Numbered from the stretch's first letter, positions 1 to 5,716 are shown. The stretch: 6,091 nucleotides of DNA from Patescibacteria group bacterium (GCA_030550735.1 JAUQOT010000008.1:14561-20651); one strand, 5' to 3'. Numbers and translations are program-made. Notes: a model not told the origin generated them from the sequence alone.

Positions 1-30
1 GAATTAATTAAGATTTCGTTGTAATAAATT

Positions 31-75
31 TAATCCACAAATAGATTTGTTTTTTTAAATCTAATAAGATATATT
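31..75 (+). promoter_or_regulatory. Predicted promoter of the prepilin gene, with upstream TAATCCACAAA element
   Basis: A sigma70-like site is visible: TTGTTT (47-52), a 17-base spacer and TATATT (70-75). Sixteen bases before the -35 starts TAATCCACAAA (31-41), one base different from the TTATCCACAAA found before the genes at 1180 and 2005. The distances from this element to the -35 (16) and -10 (39) are the same as at those two genes, which is why I favour this site over other AT-rich choices. A start near 82 would leave a leader of about 85 bases before the ATG at 167. It is inferred from sequence only, and AT-rich DNA gives many false -10 matches. Confidence 0.5.
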
Positions 76-104
76 TAAATCTAATAAGATATCTAATAAG
101 ATAT
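57..104. repeat. Three copies of TCTAATAAGATAT
   Basis: The 13-mer TCTAATAAGATAT occurs at 60-72, 80-92 and 92-104. The first two copies sit in a 20-base period (57-76, 77-92), each preceded by AAA. The third follows at once, sharing one T with the second. Each unit is itself an imperfect inverted repeat, ATCT-AATA-AGAT. The array overlaps the predicted -10 and the transcription start of the prepilin gene, so it could be an operator array or part of the leader RNA. Replication slippage in AT-rich DNA is the simple alternative. Confidence 0.75.
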
Positions 105-139
105 AAATTTATAAAATATTTCACATGGCCGGAAATTAA

Positions 140-164
140 TTAAATTTAAAGTTTTTAAATTTAA
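140..164 (+). promoter_or_regulatory. A+T-only hairpin just before the prepilin start codon
   Basis: The arms at 140-150 and 154-164 are perfectly complementary over 11 bp, with a 3-base GTT loop (151-153). The stem holds no G or C and ends two bases before the ATG at 167. It fills the place where a ribosome binding site would lie, and no Shine-Dalgarno sequence can be seen there. It might act as a weak translational control such as a temperature-sensitive stem, or be only a by-product of AT-rich composition. The palindrome is seen directly; a role is inferred. Confidence 0.45.
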
Positions 165-166
165 AA

Positions 167-649
167 ATGAAAAAAGGTTTTACTTTAATTGAAATGGCTG
201 TTGTTCTTTTAGTTATCGGAATATTAGCGGGTATAGTCTTAAGAAATATTGGTGGTCAATCAGCAATGGCAAGAGATACAAGAAGACTTGGTGATTTAAG
301 AAATACAGCAAATTATTTAGCGACCTATTTAGCAAAATTTGGTTATTTTCCAACAAGTAGCACTTGGGAAGAGTTAGAAACAACCTTAAGAAATGCTCAA
401 ATAACAGATAGATTACCAAGAGATCCTTCAGGTAGAAGTTATGATTATTGGGCATGTACAGATAACGGGCAAGATGCTAATCATTTTGTTTTGAGAGCAG
501 CATTAGAACAAACAGCAAGTTCAGCACCTCGTTTATGGGAAACAGCAGCCTCTTCAGTTCTTTGGCAATGTTGGATCTCCGGTGGATGGAACAATTTTGA
601 TCCTAACAACTGTTCGCCTGCTTCTCGTAATTACTGTCTAATTCAATAA
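167..649 (+). CDS. Type IV prepilin / type II pseudopilin-like protein
   Basis: This 160-residue protein is a pilus subunit made as a precursor. It is cut by prepilin peptidase and held in the inner membrane before assembly into a type IV pilus or related fibre. The N-terminus is a class III signal: KKG followed by FTLIEM, with the cut expected after Gly4, Phe as first mature residue and the conserved Glu at mature position 5. The hydrophobic helix runs to about residue 25. The middle (RDTRRLGDLRNTANYLATYLAKFGYFP, around residues 36-62) and the DPSGRSYDYW segment (86-95) resemble GspG/PilE-type pilins common in Parcubacteria. Cysteines at 97, 135, 149 and 157 could form disulfides. No peptidase, ATPase or platform gene lies in the window. 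The start is fixed by the signal peptide; there is no clear Shine-Dalgarno. It is convergent with the Nudix gene, 9 bp away. Whether it is a major pilin, minor pilin or pseudopilin cannot be told. Confidence 0.9.
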   Translation: MKKGFTLIEMAVVLLVIGILAGIVLRNIGGQSAMARDTRRLGDLRNTANYLATYLAKFGYFPTSSTWEELETTLRNAQITDRLPRDPSGRSYDYWACTDNGQDANHFVLRAALEQTASSAPRLWETAASSVLWQCWISGGWNNFDPNNCSPASRNYCLIQ

Positions 650-658
650 AAATTTTCT

Positions 659-1066
659 TTAATCTATCTTTAAAATCTTCTTAACTTCGGGATCAATATC
701 GGTAGTGAAATAATTTTTTAATTCTTCTGGTTTTACCCATTTTACTTCTTCAATTTCATCTTTTTCTTCAATTTCCTGAATAGGCTCTGCGCTTTCTAAC
801 TCACAAAGAAAATAGGCTATCAAAACCAAAGTATCAGGATGAACTCTCAAATTTATCTGTTTTATAGGTTTTACTTTATAACCTGTCTCTAATAAAACTT
901 CTTTTACTACCCTTTCTTCTCTAGTTTCATTTATCTCTTGAACTCCGCCGGGAAAACTCCAAACAAACTCTTTACCAGTTGAAGTAACTTCTTTTCTTTT
1001 TCTTTTAACTATTAAAACTTCACCATCTTTATTCAGAACAACTCCAATATTTACAAACTTTACCAT
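659..1066 (-). CDS. Nudix hydrolase (MutT-like)
   Basis: This 135-residue cytoplasmic enzyme should hydrolyse a nucleoside diphosphate linked to some other group, using Mg2+; the substrate cannot be told. Counting from the ATG at 1066, it opens with a beta strand (VKFVNIGVVLN), has WSFPGG near residues 36-41, and then the Nudix box G-x5-E-x7-K-E-V-L-L-E-T-G-Y at 41-63. The consensus is GX5EX7REUXEEXGU. Here the Arg is Lys and the first Glu of the EE pair is Leu, while the Glu of RE and the second Glu of EE are kept. That leaves most metal ligands, so activity is likely. A 15-residue longer reading from a TTG at 1111 is possible. I prefer the ATG because the family fold begins there and the extension would run into the conserved TTATCCACA element. 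It is transcribed divergently from the gene at 1180, sharing a 113-base spacer, and converges on the prepilin gene. It may be unrelated housekeeping. Confidence 0.9.
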   Translation of the reverse strand: MVKFVNIGVVLNKDGEVLIVKRKRKEVTSTGKEFVWSFPGGVQEINETREERVVKEVLLETGYKVKPIKQINLRVHPDTLVLIAYFLCELESAEPIQEIEEKDEIEEVKWVKPEELKNYFTTDIDPEVKKILKID

Positions 1067-1094
1067 TTTTCTCAAAATTTTACCACAAATCCTC

Positions 1095-1151
1095 AAATAA
1101 TTTATCCACAAACATTCTAAATTTTCATTTTTTATTAATCTACAATATTTT
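1095..1151 (+). promoter_or_regulatory. Promoter module, copy 1, with perfect TTATCCACA box
   Basis: A perfect DnaA-box nonamer TTATCCACA lies at 1102-1110. A TACAAT -10 follows at 1141-1146, with a weak -35 (TAAATT, 1118-1123) 17 bases before it. The module matches 1914-1970 at 50 of 57 positions without gaps; the first 21 bases and the last 15 are identical. A start near 1153 would give a leader of about 27 bases to the ATG at 1180. A related box, TTTACCACA, lies 23 bases upstream at 1079-1087. The module sits between divergent genes and could also affect the Nudix gene. The repeat is seen directly; the promoter role is inferred. Confidence 0.65.
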
Positions 1152-1179
1152 AGGTAAAGATTTAAATATTTAATTAAAA

Positions 1180-1653
1180 ATGATAAATTTCCGCCGAGGA
1201 CAATTTAATCCAGATGAACTCAATAGAAAAATAAAATTAGAAGAATTTCGAACACAAATAAATATTACAGTTGAAAATTTAGAAGAAGCTCATGAACTTG
1301 TTGTGAAATTACGAAGTTTTTTAATGAATATTGGAAAAAAACACTTTGGTGAAAATAAAGATGACATATTTGATGCTGTAGGGAAAATATATAATAAATT
1401 AATAGAAGCATTAAAATCTTGGGATAACATAAAAAGAAATAGTTTTTATATAATAGCAACAAAGGAAGACAAAAAAAGAGAAAGTATAGAAAGTGCAGAG
1501 AGCGAATTAAGAAATATTTATGATGAATTAAAAGGTTTCATTAAGTCTCAAAATGTACAATCTACAACAATAGAGAGCATACGAGATGGTTTGATGGAGA
1601 TGAAATTAAGAAATATTTTAGCTACACTAAGAGCTTTAAATCAAAACTTGTGA
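1180..1653 (+). CDS. Small all-helical protein with N-terminal MxNFxRGxxNP motif, unknown function
   Basis: I do not recognise this 157-residue protein. It has no signal peptide, membrane segment or cysteine, so it should be cytoplasmic. From about residue 15 it reads as amphipathic helices rich in Lys, Glu, Ile and Leu. They may form coiled coils: roughly 30-55, 61-95, 96-124 and 128-155. The first residues MINFRRGQFNP match MANFSRGPGNP of the protein at 2005 at seven of eleven places. The rest shows no obvious alignment, although that protein also has a helical segment after the motif. The shared motif fixes the start, since no Shine-Dalgarno is visible; the AGG at 1152-1154 is too far away. 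It has its own promoter module, the same as that of the operon at 2005. A soluble partner or regulator of the membrane protein at 2005 is a fair guess. Stop is TGA. Confidence 0.75.
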   Translation: MINFRRGQFNPDELNRKIKLEEFRTQINITVENLEEAHELVVKLRSFLMNIGKKHFGENKDDIFDAVGKIYNKLIEALKSWDNIKRNSFYIIATKEDKKRESIESAESELRNIYDELKGFIKSQNVQSTTIESIRDGLMEMKLRNILATLRALNQNL

Positions 1654-1910
1654 GATTGAGAATAATTTAATCTCTAATATCTTCATAGCTCGTAAACTCA
1701 TTTAAAAAGGAAGTGTTTCCAAATAATTCACAGAAAGAAAATTGCTCAAACTAGTTTAAGAACTTGAGAACTTATTATTAGTTTTTGCAAAATTTTAGAA
1801 ATTTTAAAAAATTCATAAGAGAAAAGAAGAGAAGAGAATATATATAGTTCCAAAAAGTGCAGATAAACCTATTAAAACTTGAATGTTTTTCTAAAATTCA
1901 ATATTACATC
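1654..1910. other. Non-coding gap between the helical protein gene and the second promoter module
   Basis: I find no convincing gene in this stretch. It holds a short inverted repeat overlapping the stop codon (GAGATT 1652-1657 with AATCTC 1669-1674, loop of 11), too weak and lacking a U-run to call a terminator. It also has a perfect 10-base palindrome AAACTAGTTT (1748-1757), a nearby CTCAA/TTGAG pair (1745-1749 with 1764-1768), a doubled AGAACTT, and a purine tract at about 1819-1840. For an organism with genes packed as tightly as those downstream, the gap is long. It could hold the 3' end of the upstream transcript, a small RNA or the remains of a lost gene; nothing visible decides. Confidence 0.5.
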
Positions 1911-1913
1911 TTT

Positions 1914-1970
1914 AAATAATTTATCCACAAACATGTTTGATTTTCATCTTTTCTCAATCTACAATATTTT
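1914..1970 (+). promoter_or_regulatory. Promoter module, copy 2, driving the surface-protein operon
   Basis: This is the stronger copy: TTGATT (1937-1942), exactly 17 bases, then TACAAT (1960-1965). The perfect TTATCCACA box lies at 1921-1929, starting 16 bases before the -35. A start near 1972 gives a leader of about 33 bases to the ATG at 2005, with no good Shine-Dalgarno. It matches 1095-1151 at 50 of 57 positions. Six of the seven differences fall between the box and the -35 or in the spacer, so the box and the -10 are what is kept. The box is placed like an activator or DnaA site just upstream of RNA polymerase. Confidence 0.7.
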
Positions 1971-2004
1971 TTGATAAATTTCTAAATTAAAAGAATTTAA
2001 CAAA

Positions 2005-3360
2005 ATGGCAAATTTTTCTCGTGGTCCAGGTAATCCTGAAGCTACTCGAGAATCACAAGAACAACAAGGAAAAACATTAGAGAGTAAAGGAACAATTCCT
2101 GATATAGAAAGAGTAACCCAGACATTAATAGAGATTCATGGGGGATTACAACGTTTTTTAAGTAGATTAGAAAATTATCCTGATCTTAAAGTAGAAATAG
2201 AAAATATATTGAAAAAAATCATAGAAATTCGAGGGCGATTATATCCTGAGAAGGATTTTACTTCTCCAGAAGAATTAAAAATTTTTACAGAAGAATTGCC
2301 ACAACTAATTTCAAGTTTAAGAGAGATTTTAAATAATTTAAAAAGGTTAAATTTAAAAGAATATATAATAATAGCCCCAGAAACTTCTGTAAATCTGATA
2401 GATGTATTAATAAACGAAATAGAAAAAAATCTGGCTGAATTAGAAAAAAACATTCCAAGGCGTGGTGGTTGGACTCGCCGAAGGGTTATAGGTGGTATTG
2501 GAGCTGCATTAGTAGCTACTCTTGGTTATCTTGGCTTTCGAGAATTACATAAGAGCTTTTTGGGGGCTCCATCACCCACACCACCTCCAACAGAAACACC
2601 AACAGCAACGATTCCTCCCACAGCAACACAAGAACCAACAGCAACAGCAACACAAGAACCAACAGCAACAGCAACAGCAACACCAGAACAAACACCAACA
2701 CCAAATATTTTTGAAATTATTGAAAAAGAAAGTGTAAATTTTGCAAACAAACTTAAAGAAACACTATTAAAATCATCTGAATCTTTCAAAAACAATGAAC
2801 CATTTTTTGCCAAAGTTCTTGAACTTTTATCCAATGATGAAGAATTTTTAGAAATAATACAAGAACTTTATAAAAGATTAAGATTTTCCGGTTTTGAACT
2901 TACCGAAACATGGGAACCGTTTGTCGATTCAGAGTCCTTTTTGATATCTATTATAAAATTTAAAAATCCTTACCCATTAGAATTAGAAATTAATAAAGAG
3001 ATTCTCGATAAAGAGTTAAATGAATTAGGACCAAATCAGTCCAGAACAAGTAAACTAGAACTAGATGTAACTTATTGGACACTTTTTATAGCATATCCTT
3101 CATTTTGGCTGTACGAGGCTAAATTATCTTTTGCTTTAGGTTGCAGCCGGTGTGATGCAAAGACTAGTAACGGAAAATTAACTTATTTTCTTGAAAAAAC
3201 AGGAACACTTTATTTAAATGTGAGTATAAGAAAAGAAGCACAAAAATCTTTAAAACCAGACGAAATATCTTATCTTATAAGAGAAACTATTAAAAGAATT
3301 GTAAAATCTCTTCCAAAACCACCAAAAAAGGAAACTCAAAATGGTAAACAAAATGAATAA
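2005..3360 (+). CDS. Single-pass membrane protein: helical cytoplasmic domain, TM, Pro/Thr linker, outer domain
   Basis: I do not recognise the family of this 451-residue protein. Its layout is clear. Residues 1-11 carry the MANFSRGPGNP motif shared with the protein at 1180, and about 15-30 is a polar Gln/Glu-rich stretch. Residues 31-150 are amphipathic helices. A basic patch, RRGGWTRRR (152-160), stands before a glycine-rich hydrophobic segment at 161-178. Residues 188-233 form a Pro/Thr/Ala/Gln linker, and 234-451 a mixed domain with Trp/Tyr-rich strands and one C-x-x-C pair (380, 383). By the positive-inside rule the N-terminal domain is cytoplasmic and the C-terminal domain outside. TRRRVIGG also resembles a Tat motif, unusual so far from the N-terminus. 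It is the first gene of an overlapping operon, reading 20 bases into the next gene. It might carry a signal across the membrane or anchor an outer complex; both are inference. The start is supported by the shared motif. Confidence 0.8.
   Translation: MANFSRGPGNPEATRESQEQQGKTLESKGTIPDIERVTQTLIEIHGGLQRFLSRLENYPDLKVEIENILKKIIEIRGRLYPEKDFTSPEELKIFTEELPQLISSLREILNNLKRLNLKEYIIIAPETSVNLIDVLINEIEKNLAELEKNIPRRGGWTRRRVIGGIGAALVATLGYLGFRELHKSFLGAPSPTPPPTETPTATIPPTATQEPTATATQEPTATATATPEQTPTPNIFEIIEKESVNFANKLKETLLKSSESFKNNEPFFAKVLELLSNDEEFLEIIQELYKRLRFSGFELTETWEPFVDSESFLISIIKFKNPYPLELEINKEILDKELNELGPNQSRTSKLELDVTYWTLFIAYPSFWLYEAKLSFALGCSRCDAKTSNGKLTYFLEKTGTLYLNVSIRKEAQKSLKPDEISYLIRETIKRIVKSLPKPPKKETQNGKQNE
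2620..2691 (+). repeat. 24-bp exact tandem repeat in the linker coding sequence
   Basis: Two identical 24-base units (2620-2643 and 2644-2667), each coding TATQEPTA, are followed by a degenerate third unit (2668-2691, TATATPEQ). The surrounding ACA/GCA/CAA codons form a wider CAACAG-like simple repeat. The unit is a multiple of three, so slippage would change linker length without breaking the frame. Long open frames opposite or alongside this repeat are by-products of its composition. Confidence 0.85.
3326..3332 (+). promoter_or_regulatory. Ribosome binding site for the Cys-rich protein gene
   Basis: AAAAGGA ends 8 bases before the ATG at 3341. It lies inside the end of the preceding gene and decides for the 3341 start over a second in-frame ATG at 3353, from which AAAAGGA is 20 bases away. 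The first genes of the predicted transcripts have no such site. Confidence 0.7.
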
Positions 3361-5716
3361 TATAAAAAATAAATATAATTTACTTATTCCATTAATATTA
3401 ATTATTACAATTTTTTTAACAATTTTATTAATAAATTCAAACAAAGTGATTATAGCTGAAACCTGTGAGAATCTTGAAGATTATTCTGGAGTATGCAACA
3501 TTGGTCCAAGGTGTGGTGTTGGAACAAAGTGTGAGAATAATCCTCCCTGTGGTAGTAAATCAGAAGTTCCTTCTTGTAATATGGAAACAACCGAAGGTAA
3601 AACATTAAACTCATATGCTTGGACACAAATAAGTTATAGAAGAAATAGGATAGTATGTACAGGAGGTTATCCTTCTGGTAGAAATTGTATTTGCGATGTT
3701 GAAGGTACGACAGAGACAAAAAAAGTTTGTTATTGTTATCAAACCATTCAAAAGGCTGAAAGAATTTGTGACACTAATGATAAATTACAAACAAAAACAG
3801 GGTTACAAAAGGATGGTTATTTAGTACCAGGGGTAGCTCAATGTAAAGGAGATGTTTGTGGTGATTGGATAACTGCTGGAACAGTATTTTATAAAGTTTG
3901 TTGCACTCCTGATGGAAAGGTAGGACATAGCGGTCCTTACTTCGTTCAAGATCCTTATCAACCCCCAGAAGGTGTCTGTATTGGTGGAAGTAAAGATGAA
4001 ATAATGTATACTTTTGGGTTTACATCAGATCCTAATTCTCTTCCCAATCCAGGTGAACCTCATCCTGATTGTGGTAAGAGAACAATAAGTTGTATTGCAA
4101 CTTCAACTTCTCCAAATACCATTAGGGTAACAGCAAGTACAACTGTTAGTTCAGGATTAATTCAAATAAAATTAGGAAACCAAACAAAAGAATGTAGTGC
4201 TCCTAGTTGTACAGTAGAATTTACTAATGTCTTAACTGCCGATGTAATTATTAAAGCAAACTTAATTGTTGAAGAAAGATTGGTGGCTTCAACAACTTGT
4301 TCCGCAACTACAACTTTTGGAGGAATTACCCCACCTCAATATAACGGAACACCTCCAATTAAAGGAGGAATTTGTGCTATTCAACCTTTTTTAAAAATAT
4401 TAAACATTGGAGAAAATTCTCATTCATTGCTATCATATGAACCAAGTGAATTATATGGAAATAAAATTTTTAATCTAAAAAATAGTAATATAATCCAATT
4501 TGATTTTGGTTTAAGGAATATTGGTGAATCTAAGGGATATACATGTCAAGGTTATAAAAAGGGTAATTTTAGTCGTGGTTCATGTTGTACTGATGCAAAT
4601 AATACATATTATGTATGTAGAGATGTGTGTAAGAGCGGAGAAACAGCTGTAGGTTACGATAAATGCGGAGGGTGTAAAAAATGGGATTGTCCACAGAATG
4701 ATGGAGAAAGAAATGAAGTGGGCGGACTTCAAACTACAACTGGTTATGACGATCCTATTTGTGGTTTTGGTAATGATGGGGGATATGTAGATATTAGTTT
4801 AACAGTAGGACCTATTTGGAAGCCATGGGGTTTATTACTTAATACTTTCACTAACTATGGAAGTTTTAGAATAACTAAAAGTGAAGATTTGTTTAAAAAA
4901 ACGTTTTTTGTTTATTTATCAGAAAATTCTTTACCAATTCCTTCTTATTCTCCGGAGCGTCACGGCAATTATTACATTAAAACAGAAGTAAGAACTCATA
5001 ATTTAATTAACGTTCCTGCTGGTTTAAGACTTGCTGATTCAAGTATAGAATGTGATGTAAAATGCGACTTAGGTGAGGGTTATATTAGTAAATCCGACGC
5101 TGATAAAAAAATAAAAGAAAAAGATAAAAAAAGTTCACCAATAATTGATTACCAGAATTATTATAATCAACTAATTCAAATCACCTCAACGGATGTAATA
5201 GCTAATGTTCCTAGCGCTTCTTCACCAGAGGTACAAACTAAAAATAATGAGCTTAGTGGAAAAGTTAAAACTCCTTTAAGAAATTTTATTGTTGGTTATC
5301 CAATTAATATAAATTACGGTATTTCTTTAGGAAATCCTGGAGTTTTTAAAAAAGATGAAGGATCATTCTGGTTAGAAATAGGAGGACAAAAAGTTGGCGA
5401 ACAAGGAGTTCAAGATACTTATGGTGGTAGGAGTTCTTCTTATTCATTTACTCCGGAATTTGCAGGTAATTTGGGTTTATGTACAGTTAATAATGCTGAC
5501 GATGAGAGATCAAATCCTCCAAATATAGAAAATGCTTGTTCTTCGATTACTGTTTATCGTTATCTTTGTTATCAAGGATTTTGTTATGAATGTCCAAATG
5601 AACCGACTAAACCTATTAATGGAAATAAATTAAATGAGGCACTTTGTAAAGTAGTAGAACCAGCTAAATGTAAAGTTTATATAGGGTCGGATTGTAAATC
5701 AAAAGGTAGAGAATGA
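3341..5716 (+). CDS. Large membrane-anchored cysteine-rich extracytoplasmic protein, unknown function
   Basis: This 791-residue protein has a short basic N-terminus and a hydrophobic segment at about 14-32, which acts as an uncut anchor or a signal peptide. Everything after it should lie outside the membrane. I count 42 cysteines, the first at residue 42, an amount that suggests many disulfides. Regions seen: a Cys-dense head (42-213, with pairs such as CIC 116-118, CYC 130-132, CC 187-188); a Thr/Ser-rich beta domain (about 246-322) whose Cys251/Cys320 and Cys285/Cys290 look like framework disulfides of an Ig-like sandwich; a second beta region (about 340-400); a Cys cluster at 402-450 including C-x3-C and C-x2-C-x4-C; a beta region at about 480-570; a Lys-rich linker (585-598); a further Ig/PKD-like region (about 640-740); and a Cys-rich tail (743-785). 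No enzyme motif is visible. It overlaps the preceding gene by 20 bases and the next by 4, so the three are translationally coupled. A structural or adhesive surface protein is the likeliest role. Confidence 0.8.
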   Translation: MVNKMNNIKNKYNLLIPLILIITIFLTILLINSNKVIIAETCENLEDYSGVCNIGPRCGVGTKCENNPPCGSKSEVPSCNMETTEGKTLNSYAWTQISYRRNRIVCTGGYPSGRNCICDVEGTTETKKVCYCYQTIQKAERICDTNDKLQTKTGLQKDGYLVPGVAQCKGDVCGDWITAGTVFYKVCCTPDGKVGHSGPYFVQDPYQPPEGVCIGGSKDEIMYTFGFTSDPNSLPNPGEPHPDCGKRTISCIATSTSPNTIRVTASTTVSSGLIQIKLGNQTKECSAPSCTVEFTNVLTADVIIKANLIVEERLVASTTCSATTTFGGITPPQYNGTPPIKGGICAIQPFLKILNIGENSHSLLSYEPSELYGNKIFNLKNSNIIQFDFGLRNIGESKGYTCQGYKKGNFSRGSCCTDANNTYYVCRDVCKSGETAVGYDKCGGCKKWDCPQNDGERNEVGGLQTTTGYDDPICGFGNDGGYVDISLTVGPIWKPWGLLLNTFTNYGSFRITKSEDLFKKTFFVYLSENSLPIPSYSPERHGNYYIKTEVRTHNLINVPAGLRLADSSIECDVKCDLGEGYISKSDADKKIKEKDKKSSPIIDYQNYYNQLIQITSTDVIANVPSASSPEVQTKNNELSGKVKTPLRNFIVGYPININYGISLGNPGVFKKDEGSFWLEIGGQKVGEQGVQDTYGGRSSSYSFTPEFAGNLGLCTVNNADDERSNPPNIENACSSITVYRYLCYQGFCYECPNEPTKPINGNKLNEALCKVVEPAKCKVYIGSDCKSKGRE
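5703..5706 (+). promoter_or_regulatory. Ribosome binding site for the last gene
   Basis: AAGG lies 6 bases before the ATG at 5713, inside the last codons of the Cys-rich protein gene. With the ATGA overlap it supports coupled translation. Confidence 0.55.

Noticed and set aside
125..139. Four-codon leader peptide ATG GCC GGA AAT TAA before the prepilin gene
   Set aside because: No ribosome binding site and no attenuator structure to go with it. The short GC-rich CATGGCCGG is odd in this context, but nothing more can be supported.
1067..1111. Longer Nudix reading frame from a TTG start at 1111
   Set aside because: The added 15 residues lie before the normal start of the Nudix fold, use a rare start codon, and run through the conserved TTATCCACA element, which explains the sequence better.
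1651..1674. GAGATT...AATCTC inverted repeat as a transcription terminator
   Set aside because: Only 6 bp, an 11-base loop, overlap with the stop codon and no T-run after it; expected by chance in such AT-rich DNA.
1079..1929. Replication origin based on DnaA boxes
   Set aside because: Only two perfect boxes more than 800 bases apart with a coding gene between them, no dnaA or dnaN, and both boxes sit at promoters.
2516..2834. Overlapping open frames (Gln-rich on +, Val/Leu-rich on -) over the linker repeat
   Set aside because: They are forced by the CAACAG-like repeat, have no start signals, and conflict with the long frame at 2005-3360.
1180..3360. Full-length homology between the proteins at 1180 and 2005
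   Set aside because: Beyond the first eleven residues I cannot align them by eye; shared helical, Lys/Glu-rich composition is not enough.
4565..4579. NFSRG inside the Cys-rich protein, like the N-terminal MANFSRG motif
   Set aside because: Five residues in the middle of an outer domain, without the Asn-Pro part; probably chance.
5714..5716. Recoded TGA (Gly or Trp) as in some Patescibacteria
   Set aside because: The TGA forms an ATGA overlap with a well-supported start and has a Shine-Dalgarno before it. Reading through TGA here or at 1651 adds only short tails, and no gene has an internal TGA.
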